NCBI GenBank assembly: GCA_032207245.1
Contig: CM063499.1
Location: forward strand, 87,157,699 to 87,221,698
Length of the DNA: 64,000 nt
DNA from: Pardosa pseudoannulata
Lineage: Eukaryota; Arthropoda; Arachnida; Araneae; Lycosidae
Direction of reading: 5' to 3'
Shown piece after piece: positions 49,792 to 55,279 of the stretch (positions are counted from its first letter, which is position 1; each line of letters opens with the position of its first letter). The notes below the pieces were generated by a model. The model did no database searches. It had not been told where the DNA came from and saw nothing but the letters and a program-made list of their open reading frames with translations. The position numbers were made by a program, and so were the translations under genes.

Positions 49792-52785
49792 TGTTTATAT
49801 AGTTATATATAGTGGTTTAATGTTACACAACCCAACAGAAAAGGATTGATGTGAAGTAAAAAATCAAATATTATGCAATTCATTAAATAGAGTTTAGTTT
49901 ATTTTACATTTCTAACTAACAATTTAGCATGTTATACTCTAAGGTTGGAAAAAAAATCTTGATTTTTTCAAAAAAAATATAAAAAAAATCAGATTTTTTT
50001 TTATTTAAATCTGATTTTTTTTAATACTAATTTTTATTGTTGTTTTTATGTTTTTTGCAATATACATAGAATAGTTTATTATAAGAAGTAACATCTCATG
50101 TATCTAGTATATTCTACACACTGACTACCTAAAATTAAATCTATAAATTTTAATCTAAATACATTCCATTATTTAGTAATTGGATAGTGCAAACTAAATA
50201 AGAGGTAAATTTAAAGAACAAATAAAATATTCTTTTAGTGCAAACTATTTATTTAAAAAAACAAATCACAATTATTTCAATATTTTTTAAGCACTGAATT
50301 ATGGATTTGTTTCAATAAAAACACTAGCTTTGATGCTTTATCCACTCCTAATTGGTTATGAAGGCTAGAACAAACAATACCAAAAGAAGAAAACTGTATT
50401 TCCATTCCAGTAGATGAAGCCACAGCTGTCGTTATTGGGTAGACAAACTGGATTTCAAGTTCTGTAATACTCTCTTTACCTCCCATTACATAAAATGAAT
50501 TTCACCAGTCATAATCAATCATTGTACTATCTCTACTCCATATTTTCTGATAACAACCCCCCAAATTCTTTGAAAGCACATGCTATCTATTTACACTTAT
50601 TTACTTATTGGTATTTCTGTGCTGACTGATATCCAATTATCCTGTCTTTGGAATATAGGTTTTAAACAGGTTTGGTCATTTTGCCGGCAAAAAGGTAATT
50701 TTGCCAGAACAGTGGCAAAAACTGGCAAAAATCAAAATTTGCATAAATAAATTTAGTGATACAGGTCATATGAAAAAGAATCATAACAACAAATAAAATG
50801 TTTTCTTAGTAAAAATAAACAAAAAATATATTCTTATTTTTTATTTTATTTTTGCACTGCTCTTATCTCTCTCTGCTAAAAGATTTTCATGCACCTGCAC
50901 TTCCATTCATAATCCACAAACCAGTTCAAGCAAGAACCCACCTGTTCTATCTTGAGTTAAGCAAATATGATCATCAAGTGTAATTTTTTGTATTATAAAA
51001 AAAAAATTTAAATAAGAAATTTAAAACTTCACTTATTTGAGCATAATATATTAATATATATATTTACCTATCACTATTGCTTAGATTTTGCATTTTTGAA
51101 ATATTGCCTTCTGTTAATTGATTAGATTGATATTTTAAAACTGGAAGTGTTTGTATACAAATTCTATACATTTTGTAATATTGTTAATTTATTGCAACAT
51201 AAAAATCAGACTAACAATTTGATTTTTTTTCCGATTAAAGATTTTTTTAGTGATGAAATTGATAATTTTGCAGAAATTAAAATGAGAATATGTGATCATC
51301 CTAATGTATTGTAATACTAGTCTGTGACTGTTAATTTAAGATAGGTAAAAGAACATAAATGCCCATTAACCTGTAAAAAATCCGTTTTTGCCATTTTCGC
51401 TGGCAAAAAATGGCAAAAACCTATTTTTGCTAGGGCGGTTTTTTCCACATGTGGCAGAAATGTGCCAACCCTGGTTTTAAAGAAATGAAAAAAATAAAAA
51501 GATTTAAATCAATGATTTTTTCAAAAAAATTACCTAATTTAAATCATGATTGAAATCAACTGATTTGAATCATGCCAACCCTGTGTTATAGTATGTTTAT
51601 ATTGATAATACATAATTATCTATATAAATATAAGAGATAAGAAAGAAAAATTAATGAAAATTAAATTAAGTTTGCAGTTTTTAAATATTAAGATTGTGTA
51701 TTATTAACATTGGATTATTAACGTACATGCAGGATATCTGCCAAAATAAAATTTTTCAAATCTATGACTTTTCATGACTTTCCCTGATTTAGCAGATCAT
51801 TTTCCATGACTTTAAAAAGCTTTCATTAAAGTATATATAAATAAAACTTCTGATGTAGATACAAATAAAATATATGCTTTTAGAGAAATTACAGGAATTT
51901 TATCATAAAAAAACTATAAACTTACTTTATAAGTGTTAATAAATTCACATAAAAATAAATTGTTGTATCTACATACCTAAGTTTAATCATATAGCAGTTT
52001 TTCAATCAAAATGTTTCCAATTTGAATTCAGGGTACTTTGGTATTATCCAGGTGACCATGAATAATAGCCAAATATAACCCTATAATGTTTATATACAAT
52101 ATCCCTAGAGGTAAACTTATATTTTGTGCAAAATTCTTAACTAATTTTTATTAAAAAATAATTATTATATTAATAAAATTTTAATCTACAATTTAAGAAA
52201 AAACCAGAATAATATACATTTACCCACCCATTAAGATTTGTTGCTTTGAGTTTCCTTGGTGAACGAATTTTACTTGGCAATAGGGTCAATAGGATAATAC
52301 ATAAATAATAAAACTCAGCAACTTCAGCCAAATGACAAGTAAAAATAGAATTAAACAATTCAATGCATTTTTTAATCTGTAGTTTAGCGGATCCATGACT
52401 TTCCATGACTTTTACTCATTTTACTTGAAAAATCAAGACTTTCCATGACAAAATTAATCCTTTGTCTAAATCCATGACTTTCCCTGACTTTCCAGGTGTA
52501 CAGAAACCATGTACATGTATCCTTATATCAGAATTACAAAACAGCATAAAAAGAATTTTACCTTGTACCAATCAGTTTCATTTGTTGAACATCAATACCA
52601 TGGCCATTATCAATCACTTGAAGTCGATAAAACGGTAAATTCAAGTGGACTGCAATACAGTTAGCACGAGCATCAATCGAATTCAGTACCAATTCTTCTA
52701 CACAATGAGCAACATTTGTAAATGCGATACCAGACCTCAGTTTCTTTACAACTCCAGAAGATAGCTGTTGAATTTTCTTGGTCAT
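14134..52785 (-). CDS. MLH3: MLH3, DNA mismatch repair / meiotic MutL homologue (complete, 11 coding exons)
   Basis: Joined coding exons on the minus strand: 52562-52785, 44562-48004, 42263-42454, 36537-36598, 36348-36449, 34776-34842, 34620-34691, 25376-25632, 21578-21680, 16981-17135, 14134-14181. All junctions are GT/AG, phases match at each join, and the total is 4725 nt (1574 codons plus stop). Visible: ATPase motifs ELVLNSIDA (31-39), DNGHG (59-63) and GFRGEAL (94-100); a WDNP motif near 1297; DQHA at 1372-1375 with E1378 and E1383; ACR at 1505-1507; CAHGRP at 1537-1542. Known of the family: MLH3 pairs with MLH1 to form MutL gamma, a nicking endonuclease used in mismatch repair and meiotic crossover formation. 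LPFQCAHGRPS and the long linker point to MLH3 rather than PMS2. Length is near the vertebrate protein. The extreme C-terminus is short. Exon 3 has an alternative donor that would give 1557 residues. Splicing is inferred, not shown by RNA. Confidence 0.95.
14755..15355 (+). repeat. 0.6-kb GC-richer dispersed repeat, copy 1
   Basis: Shares ~590 bp with the inverted copy at 19740-20335. Both start TGTC and end in GAGTCTAGTATTACA, which would suit a solo LTR, but I find no target duplication. Long open frames here are compositional. MLH3 intron 10. Confidence 0.7.
15441..15678. mobile_element. Fold-back MITE-like repeat (~240 bp)
   Basis: TAAATTCTTGTTCACA...CTGCATCACACTTTACTC at left is mirrored by an imperfect inverted copy at right over about 50 bp. 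MLH3 intron 10. Confidence 0.6.
15700..16980. other. MLH3 intron 10, unassigned part
   Basis: Mostly AT-rich. A GC-richer patch at 16310-16450 (AGCTTGTCGTAAAAGATGAC) looks like the tail of a retroposon, but I cannot name it. Confidence 0.4.
16981..17135 (-). CDS. MLH3: MLH3 coding exon 10 (CAHGRP motif)
   Basis: A 155-nt exon encoding residues 1509-1559. It contains LPFQCAHGRPSV, the C-x-HGRP zinc/metal motif in its MLH3-specific form. Acceptor ATTTTTCAG, donor AAAAAG|GTATTT. It ends in phase 0 after EALYKK. Confidence 0.95.
17235..17310. repeat. Imperfect (AT)n/(GT)n microsatellite
   Basis: AT and GT dinucleotide runs directly upstream of the LINE relic, 100 bp above exon 10. Confidence 0.85.
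17325..17541 (+). pseudogene. LINE (non-LTR) reverse-transcriptase fragment
   Basis: One frame reads LFFHLALE, a stop, then INTRNIIFTKTVQIFAYAND and LIIIAHKQ. This is the region around the YADD catalytic motif of non-LTR RTs, here YAND. A shifted frame continues TLKKSTEKMNLIIPKT, the usual downstream helix. Relic in MLH3 intron 9, opposite strand. Confidence 0.7.
18807..19572. mobile_element. hAT-like element (766 bp) nested in a mariner-type element
   Basis: Ends TAGGGATGGAGTGGATATC and GATATCCATTGAATCCCTA are inverted repeats. Perfect 8-bp duplication GAGTTTAA at 18799-18806 and 19573-19580. Subterminal GGATATCTGG motifs. MLH3 intron 9. Confidence 0.85.
19740..20335 (-). repeat. 0.6-kb GC-richer dispersed repeat, copy 2
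   Basis: Inverted relative to 14755-15355, with many substitutions and small indels. It lies inside the mariner-type element of intron 9. Confidence 0.7.
20841..21066. mobile_element. Fold-back TTAA MITE (226 bp)
   Basis: Begins TTAACCCTTTGT and ends ACAAAGGGTTAA. The arms are imperfect inverted repeats of about 68 bp, including TTTAAAATTTGTCTTCAAAC, so most of the element folds into one hairpin. MLH3 intron 9. Confidence 0.85.
21578..21680 (-). CDS. MLH3: MLH3 coding exon 9 (ACR motif)
   Basis: A 103-nt exon encoding residues 1474-1507 (NSVKEWLTSLLKTRS through KYWACR). The terminal ACR joins exon 10 to give ACRGAVKF, the ACR metal-site motif of MutL endonucleases. Vertebrate MLH3 has ACHGAIKF here. 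Donor CGAG|GTATGT, acceptor TTTTTAAG. A hAT element begins only ~145 bp upstream, in intron 8. Confidence 0.9.
21833..22976. mobile_element. hAT element (1144 bp), non-autonomous
   Basis: Ends CAGTGGTATGC and GCACGTCACTG with perfect 8-bp duplication ATATAAAT (21825-21832, 22977-22984). Both ends carry GGTGTGCA/TGCACACC motifs. Open frames inside (e.g. 22669-22875) show no hAT motif. MLH3 intron 8. Confidence 0.88.
23569..23746 (-). mobile_element. tRNA-derived SINE, family A
   Basis: Complete 178-bp copy with a 14-bp target duplication AAATAATTTCAAAG on both sides. MLH3 intron 8. Confidence 0.9.
24190..24495 (-). mobile_element. tRNA-derived SINE, family B, second copy
   Basis: Minus-strand head GGTAGCTCAGTCGGCAAACA, B-box-like GGTTCGGAACC. 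Similar body to 12430-12682, with an inserted GACCATGACCTTGTGACC repeat. MLH3 intron 8. Confidence 0.7.
24496..25375. other. MLH3 intron 8, unassigned part
   Basis: The GC-richer stretch 24634-24853 ends in A16 and may be a poly(A)-tailed retroposon of unknown type. The remainder is AT-rich. Confidence 0.4.
25376..25632 (-). CDS. MLH3: MLH3 coding exon 8
   Basis: A 257-nt exon encoding residues 1389-1473, following exon 7 after a 9-kb intron filled with mobile DNA. Visible: LSSPLEVQFNEEEIRLLHTY, the conserved PLE...L segment, and VPICLVHKGTQELRR. Acceptor ATATTTTAG, donor CAG|GTAATT. Confidence 0.9.
26047..26387 (-). repeat. 3' LTR (341 bp)
   Basis: Minus-strand 3' LTR, with TATAAAAGC at 26162-26170 and AATAAA at 26093-26098. 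It follows the polypurine tract. It lacks the 10-bp duplication of the partner LTR and otherwise matches it base for base. Confidence 0.95.
26290..26370 (-). other. tRNA-like block with A and B boxes inside the 3' LTR
   Basis: On the minus strand TGGCCGAATGG (26344-26354) resembles a pol III A box and GGTTCGATCC (26302-26311) matches the B box, at tRNA-like spacing. The same block is in the 5' LTR (31854-31864 and 31812-31821). The acceptor stem pairs only partly, so it is tRNA-derived rather than a functional tRNA gene. Confidence 0.6.
26736..27005 (-). other. Disrupted second copy of the integrase C-terminal region
   Basis: Between GDLV of one frame and VYSWTPP...VRKVG of the next lie ~270 bp with many stops. 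Minus-strand frames show weak DHRRYRLK-like similarity to the DRRRYDSKH stretch just upstream. This suggests a divergent duplicate or a recombination joint between two related elements. Confidence 0.45.
27568..27607. repeat. 40-bp perfect palindrome in integrase
   Basis: Two 20-base arms with no spacer, centred on AAGCTT. One arm is the genuine integrase coding sequence and the other its inverted copy, followed by a third partial copy (27552-27564). It introduces the stop that ends the long pol frame. Confidence 0.95.
30306..31570 (-). pseudogene. Gypsy gag with frameshift
   Basis: Two overlapping frames together make gag. The first (31570-30953) has the capsid-like STFRGEPGDDPRKWLAEYDR and WYINNEDTLDSW...F. 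It ends at a TGA, while the next frame continues KTTADFIKWC and carries a CCHC zinc knuckle (CFHCGRPGHVVRYC) and an Arg/Ser-rich tail (PSPERR, RSPTRRF). The break near 30955 looks like a small deletion. The upstream frame stays open through the primer-binding site and into the LTR, so the true start is unclear; an internal ATG lies at IMPEDTKP. Confidence 0.85.
31547..31897 (-). repeat. 5' LTR (351 bp)
   Basis: Minus-strand 5' LTR, identical to the other LTR apart from a 10-bp tandem duplication (ATAAGGAAAC). It contains TATAAAAGC (31662-31670) and AATAAA (31593-31598), so promoter and polyadenylation signals are intact. A tRNA-like block lies near its 5' end. Confidence 0.95.
33443..34363 (+). 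mobile_element. pogo/Tigger-like element (921 bp), second copy
   Basis: Same family as 12713-13493 but in opposite orientation. TA-flanked ends CTGTAACTTCGCACGTATAG and TGCAAAATTATGG. The plus strand near 33990-34130 reads ALEDDLHSWVLEHRN with breaks upstream. MLH3 intron 7, just above exon 7's 3' side. Confidence 0.8.
34620..34691 (-). CDS. MLH3: MLH3 coding exon 7 (endonuclease motif DQHA-x2-E-x4-E)
   Basis: A 72-nt exon encoding residues 1365-1387. It contains LLALFDQHAVHERIRLEE, the metal-binding endonuclease motif of PMS2/MLH3-type MutL proteins, with D1372, H1374, E1378 and E1383 all present, so nicking activity is expected. Acceptor ATATTTCAG, donor GAAG|GTAATA. Confidence 0.95.
34776..34842 (-). 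CDS. MLH3: MLH3 coding exon 6 (GQVDCKFIA)
   Basis: A 67-nt exon encoding residues 1342-1363, VIGQVDCKFIACILKNFNES and two more residues. The GQVDxKFI strand is a hallmark of MutL C-terminal domains. Acceptor ACTTAG, donor AAAG|GTTTGT. It is short enough to be missed by simple ORF searches. Confidence 0.9.
35128..36028 (+). repeat. Dispersed repeat family C, with internal ~355-bp duplication
   Basis: Runs from CATCATATAACGGGATCAG to GGCTATTATTATATAGAGGA. Related copies: 59238-59700 (minus), 9265-9365 (end only) and 61740-61890 (minus, partial). All share GACAGATAACTTAG. The middle is duplicated (35270-35615, 35620-35940). Class unknown. MLH3 intron 5. Confidence 0.75.
36348..36449 (-). CDS. 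MLH3: MLH3 coding exon 5
   Basis: A 102-nt phase-0 exon encoding residues 1308-1341, beginning MSSITENKCP and ending FSKNTLSSLQ before donor CAG|GTAATT. It aligns by position with the region just before the LGQVD motif of MLH3/PMS2 C-terminal domains. Confidence 0.88.
36537..36598 (-). CDS. MLH3: MLH3 coding exon 4 (WDNP motif)
   Basis: A 62-nt exon, acceptor TTTTTTAG, donor GAG|GTAACT, encoding residues 1288-1307 (NSLENMLNDWDNPMFNIPFE). The WDNP-F motif marks the start of the conserved C-terminal half of MLH3. It splices to exon 5 in phase 0. Confidence 0.9.
36927..37168. mobile_element. TTAA MITE (242 bp)
   Basis: Ends TTAACCCTTTCGTGGGACAT and ATGGCCCACAAAAGGGTTAA are inverted. A partial copy without its left tip occurs at 11836-11979. 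Confidence 0.8.
37598..37918 (+). pseudogene. Tc1/mariner-like transposase with internal deletion
   Basis: A 106-codon frame fuses a helix-turn-helix (QRTVAKSLKRSVSTVNKMIN) to the transposase C-terminus (SPNVSPMDFCAFRLLKSALS, then KRHPTTL...WKGVEEEWDRIP). The P-M-D aspartate is in the place of the third catalytic Asp. The region with the first two Asp residues is absent, so it is inactive. No clear terminal repeats found. MLH3 intron 3. Confidence 0.75.
37919..38919. other. MLH3 intron 3, unassigned part
   Basis: AT-rich. The first ~100 bp may still belong to the mariner-like relic (IVKSYQVEYF-like frame). Nothing else seen. Confidence 0.5.
38920..40060. repeat. Tandem duplication (~460 bp units)
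   Basis: 38940-39560 (minus its SINE) and 39598-40055 are nearly identical. The joint carries an 18-bp perfect hairpin (39573-39614, 6-base loop AATTAAA-like). A minus-strand frame in the unit is acidic and Asp/Glu-rich, but I recognise no family. Confidence 0.9.
38971..39135 (-). mobile_element. tRNA-derived SINE, family A, with preserved empty site
   Basis: Flanked by the 15-bp duplication AGTAACACTTTTTGA (38956-38970, 39136-39150). The duplicated sequence at 39619-39633 has the unoccupied site. Confidence 0.95.
40128..40300 (+). mobile_element. tRNA-derived SINE, family A
   Basis: Plus-strand copy with 13-bp duplication CCAGATTGGGAAG. Head GTCGAACGATGACCGAATG, B box GTTCGAATCCC, tail CCAAAACCAAA. 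Confidence 0.9.
40404..40497 (+). mobile_element. tRNA-like retroposon with poly(A) tail
   Basis: GTTCAGTTGGCAAAGCAGC and GGTTGCGGGTTCAAAC give A- and B-box-like blocks; the sequence ends in ~15 A. Resembles the head of family B. Not a clean cloverleaf, so not called a tRNA gene. Confidence 0.55.
40527..40717 (+). mobile_element. tRNA-derived SINE, family A
   Basis: Plus-strand copy with 11-bp duplication CCTTTATTTCA; an internal poly(A) expansion near 40667-40687. A-box-like TGGCCGATTGG and B box GGTTCGAATCC are intact. Confidence 0.9.
41264..42050. repeat. Tandem duplication (~320 bp units)
   Basis: ATTCATATTTGATACC through TTTAAGACAATTTAATATAC occurs at 41286-41570 and again at 41600-42030, the second split by a truncated SINE. 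MLH3 intron 3. Confidence 0.85.
41793..41935 (-). mobile_element. tRNA-derived SINE, family A, 5'-truncated
   Basis: Lacks the first part of the tRNA-like head. Flanks T(A/G)CATGTATT suggest a ~10-bp duplication. It interrupts the second unit of a ~320-bp tandem duplication. Confidence 0.8.
42263..42454 (-). CDS. MLH3: MLH3 coding exon 3 (alternative donor possible)
   Basis: Acceptor TTTTTCAG at 42455-42456; phase fits exon 2. The open frame begins VCKKSHFFLTHDYSPFLS, comparable to the cysteine/PFLP stretch before WDNP in vertebrate MLH3. Two donors in the same phase both join exon 4 in frame: ATG|GTAAAA ending at 42263, and AAG|GTGACT ending at 42314. The longer form adds 17 residues including WHKKWRMPEE. 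Without splicing the frame stops 30-odd bases past the longer donor. Which donor is used cannot be told from sequence. Confidence 0.75.
42840..44347. mobile_element. Possible TTAA-type element (1.5 kb)
   Basis: Left TTAATCATTAGCG and right CGCTAAGGGTTAA are near-inverted. Open stretches inside (43125-43316 minus, 44143-44340 plus) show no motif I recognise. MLH3 intron 2. Confidence 0.35.
44562..48004 (-). CDS. MLH3: MLH3 coding exon 2 (ATPase end, transducer and long linker)
   Basis: A 3443-nt exon encoding residues 76-1222 plus split codons at both ends. It begins YATSKCHTLNDLQ, followed by GFRGEAL, the third GHKL motif. The MutL transducer fold follows to about residue 400, with INKRRILK and YDIIFEPRKTMIEF visible. 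The remaining ~750 residues are rich in Ser, Asn, Lys, Asp and Glu, with no recognisable domain, as expected of the disordered MLH3 linker. Near the end, WKQYSEP...IYIDTITGNSTY resembles a conserved vertebrate MLH3 segment. Donor is AATG|GTAAGT. Vertebrate MLH3 also has one giant exon here. Confidence 0.94.
48557..49136. mobile_element. Non-autonomous TIR element (580 bp), CAGGGTTCCCAC ends
   Basis: Perfect 12-bp terminal inverted repeats CAGGGTTCCCAC/GTGGGAACCCTG, flanked by a 6-bp direct repeat TGACTC. It contains an (AT)n run (48940-48970) next to ACTAGCTGATTATACCC. No coding capacity. Ends are hAT-like, though hAT duplications are usually 8 bp. In MLH3 intron 1. Confidence 0.8.
49722..49790. 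repeat. (AT)n microsatellite
   Basis: About 68 bp of uninterrupted AT repeat in MLH3 intron 1. Confidence 0.97.
49940..51583. mobile_element. Outer hAT-like element interrupted by the 807-bp element
   Basis: The right end reads ATCATGCCAACCCTG and the left end, in inverse, TAAGGTTGG followed by ATCTTGATTTTTTC. AAATCA/TGATTT motifs recur beside both ends (49950-50035 and 51487-51570). The left terminus is degraded, so its exact edge and target duplication are unclear. Confidence 0.55.
50667..51473. mobile_element. hAT-type element (807 bp) with 8-bp target duplication
   Basis: Ends CAGGTTTGG...CCAACCCTG with direct repeats GTTTTAAA at 50659-50666 and 51474-51481. Subterminal TGGCAAAAA-type motifs repeat at both ends. 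No transposase seen. It is nested in a second element whose ends flank it. Confidence 0.88.
51730..52510. mobile_element. hAT-like element (781 bp) abutting MLH3 exon 1
   Basis: Flanked by GTACATG (51723-51729 and 52511-52517). Ends CAGGATATCTG and CAGAAACCATG are imperfect inverted repeats. TCCATGACTTTCC-like motifs recur inside. Its right edge is 51 bp from the exon 1 donor. A second partial copy lies at 11980-12220. Confidence 0.7.
52562..52785 (-). CDS. MLH3: MLH3 coding exon 1 (ATPase motifs I and II)
   Basis: Encodes residues 1-74 and two bases of codon 75. It starts MTKKIQQLSS and carries the GHKL motifs ELVLNSIDA (Mg/ATP glutamate and asparagine) and DNGHG. The donor is AAG|GTAAAA. 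Seven bases above the ATG is a good acceptor (TTTTCTTCCGAACAG), so a non-coding 5' exon probably lies upstream, in a separate location, perhaps the CpG-rich stretch near 54.4 kb. Confidence 0.93.
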
Positions 52786-52807
52786 ATTTACCCTGTTCGG
52801 AAGAAAA

Positions 52808-53520
52808 TATCAGTAATATGTATAAATAAAATATATTCATGTAAATTATTTTATCAGATATGTGGAGAAAAAAATAGAAAGAAATACACTTAATGGCACA
52901 TCAATAATTCTGTTTTCAGAATATATTAACCATTTGGTAAGTAATAAACTTAAGAAACAAAGATTTTTTAATGGGGTTTAGTAGCAAAATATACGTGCAG
53001 ACACTAAACTCCACTCATATTAATAAGTGTAAATTTTCCAATTCATAGTTCTGACTTACAAAAACCATATAAACATACGGCTTTTGAAGTATGAACACAA
53101 GGTTATCAAGATTATAACCATAATTAATAGTATTATAATTCAACTTAAAATAGCAATGCTGTATTTATAAAAAATAAAAATATATTCCTGTATATTATTT
53201 TATAAGATATCTGGAGAGAAAAATAGAAAGCAGTGCACTAAATGATACATCAATAATTCTATTTTTAGAATATATTAACCATTTGATAAGTAATAAACTT
53301 ATGAAACAAAGATTTTTTAATGGGGTTTAGTAGCAAAATATACGTGCAGACACTAAACTCCACTCATATTAATAAATGTAAATTTTCCAATTCAGAGTTC
53401 TGACTTACAAAAACCATAAAAACATACGGCTTTTGAAGTATGAGCACAAGGTTATCCAGATTATAACCATAATTAATAGTATTATAATTCAACTTGAAAT
53501 TGCAATGCTGTTTTATAAAA
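52808..53520. repeat. Tandem duplication (~355 bp units) upstream of MLH3 exon 1
   Basis: TTTTTTAATGGGGTTTAGTA through GCAATGCTGT occurs twice with ~95% identity by eye. It starts only ~20 bp above the exon 1 acceptor. Confidence 0.9.
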
Positions 53521-54358
53521 AAAAAAAAATTCATAAAGCTTGATTTCTTTAAGGAGAAATGTTGCTTAAAATTAGCAAAAACATAAGCTTTAATTGGATA
53601 TGCAACTTAAAACGGCAATAAACTTTTCAAAATCAGTTATTTAAATGTTGAGAACTAATTACAATGTGTGTCAAACACATCCGCGTTTCCCTGTGTTTAT
53701 TTGACTTTTACCACTGCTGAAAACTTGTAAATCTAGGAAATATTAAACACAAGAATTACTTTCAAAGGCATTCCGAATTCAAAGCATGTGCAAAAGGTTT
53801 CAAATCGTCATCATTTCCCACAACTTACTAATTCATTACAATTTATTGAATAATAGTTATTTGTATAGTATAGTTATTTGTCACCTCTTTACTTCGCAAT
53901 TTTTTTTATAACAGCAAATTTATTCCAGCTAAATTCATGTTTAAACATATACAACCAGAAAATTCCAGATTTAGAGAATTCAACATGCTTAGTTACATTT
54001 AAAAGACAGGTAAATAAACAAGTTGTAGTTGTAGTTACATACAAATTCCAGAAATTTGCATAAATTACTGAAAAAAAATTATATTTCGTGAAATTATATT
54101 TTGTTTAACAGATCTTCATGGTTAAAAAACTTTTGAGTGAAAAGTAAGTAAAAAGTTTCATTTATTAATTAAAAATATATTCTAATCATATTGAAAGAAA
54201 ATGTAGATTTTAACACAAATTTAGTGGTAACTAAGATAGATTAATGACGTTGTCTAACCACTTATTTAAAAAAATAAAGTCATAAAAGTTTATATACTGT
54301 AATTATTATCAATTTTTATTTCAGAAAGGAAATTAATAAAATGAAAGTTTATTGGCTA
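53521..54358. other. Upstream of MLH3, nothing recognised
   Basis: AT-rich, between the 355-bp duplication and the CpG-rich island. A 5' non-coding exon could be here but I cannot place it. Confidence 0.5.
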
Positions 54359-54510
54359 AAAGCTTTAAGCAATGGCGTCATGCCCTAGCGGTGACCGCAG
54401 CGAAAACACTAAAATCAAAACAAGAAATACTTCTCGTCCGCGCATCGGCCGCGTTAGTTTTGCGCTTCTCGTCTTCGGGTTAGATGCGCGCAAGTAGACG
54501 GTGAGAAGCT
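54359..54510. promoter_or_regulatory. CpG-rich island, possible bidirectional promoter
   Basis: About 150 bp with many CpGs (GCGCATCGGCCGCG, GCGCGCAAG) in DNA otherwise near 25% GC. It lies 1.6 kb upstream of the MLH3 start codon, which needs a 5' non-coding exon, and just left of a plus-strand candidate first exon. This makes it the best promoter candidate for MLH3 and perhaps for a divergent gene. No TATA box was assigned. Confidence 0.45.
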
Positions 54511-54582
54511 TAGTTTGGATACACTTGTTGCTCTTTTATTTATACAGATAGATAATTGGAATAAATCTCCCAAGACATAAAT

Positions 54583-54620
54583 ATGGCATTATTTTGTTTA
54601 TTTTCCGTTTTCAGGATTTG
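54583..54620 (+). CDS. Candidate first coding exon of a divergent plus-strand gene
   Basis: An ATG at 54583 opens MALFCLFSVFRI, a hydrophobic start like a signal peptide, followed by a strong donor GATTTG|GTAAGT at 54621. It sits directly downstream of the CpG-rich island. No following exon was recognised, since the DNA to the right is tandem repeats, so product and reality are uncertain. Confidence 0.22.
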
Positions 54621-55279
54621 GTAAGTATTTCGATCAATTTTTTTCTTTATTAATTACTTACAAAATATAACGACTATTCTAATATTTTTAAGTTAAGAAA
54701 TTTCTTAAAACTACTTTAGATCAATATAATAGTGTATAATAGTATATATCTCAAACATTTACATATTAAAATTCAAAATCAAGTTTATTATTTAGGAGAA
54801 GGAAAATTATTTTGTATTCAAAGAATGGCATTTGAAATGTGTTCACGCCTTTTTTTAAGTCTTACGCAGTCGGATGATTTAATATTTATTTTTAATGCGT
54901 AACTTTGAGTTAACTTTGATTACAGATTTCTTTTGATCTTGGTATATTTTTGAAATGTTTTTTTTCTATTGATACGTTTATTTATTTTTTAAGGTATTAG
55001 TTATAGTTCTTAAGCTTATGTATTGATTTAAAAAGCAATTATTTAAAATACTTTTATTTAATTCCGTATGAACTAGATTGCCAGGAAATGCTTTTTTAGT
55101 AATTCAATTTCGTAAAAGTGTAGATGTGTTTAAAATTTTTATTCCAGAAATACTTTTTTTATTACATGCTTTAATGTTAATCTTTATAAAACGTATGACA
55201 GCAAACACAGAAATGAATTTAAGTAATGTTCTATCACATTTAAATGCTTTCAATATTTTTACATGAATTTCCACTATTA

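Noticed and set aside
52170..52406. 78-codon frame next to MLH3 exon 1
   Set aside because: It lies wholly inside the 781-bp hAT-like element and has no motif.
55078..55266. 62-codon plus frame after the divergent candidate exon
   Set aside because: Hydrophobic AT-rich composition, no acceptor in matching phase recognised and no domain.
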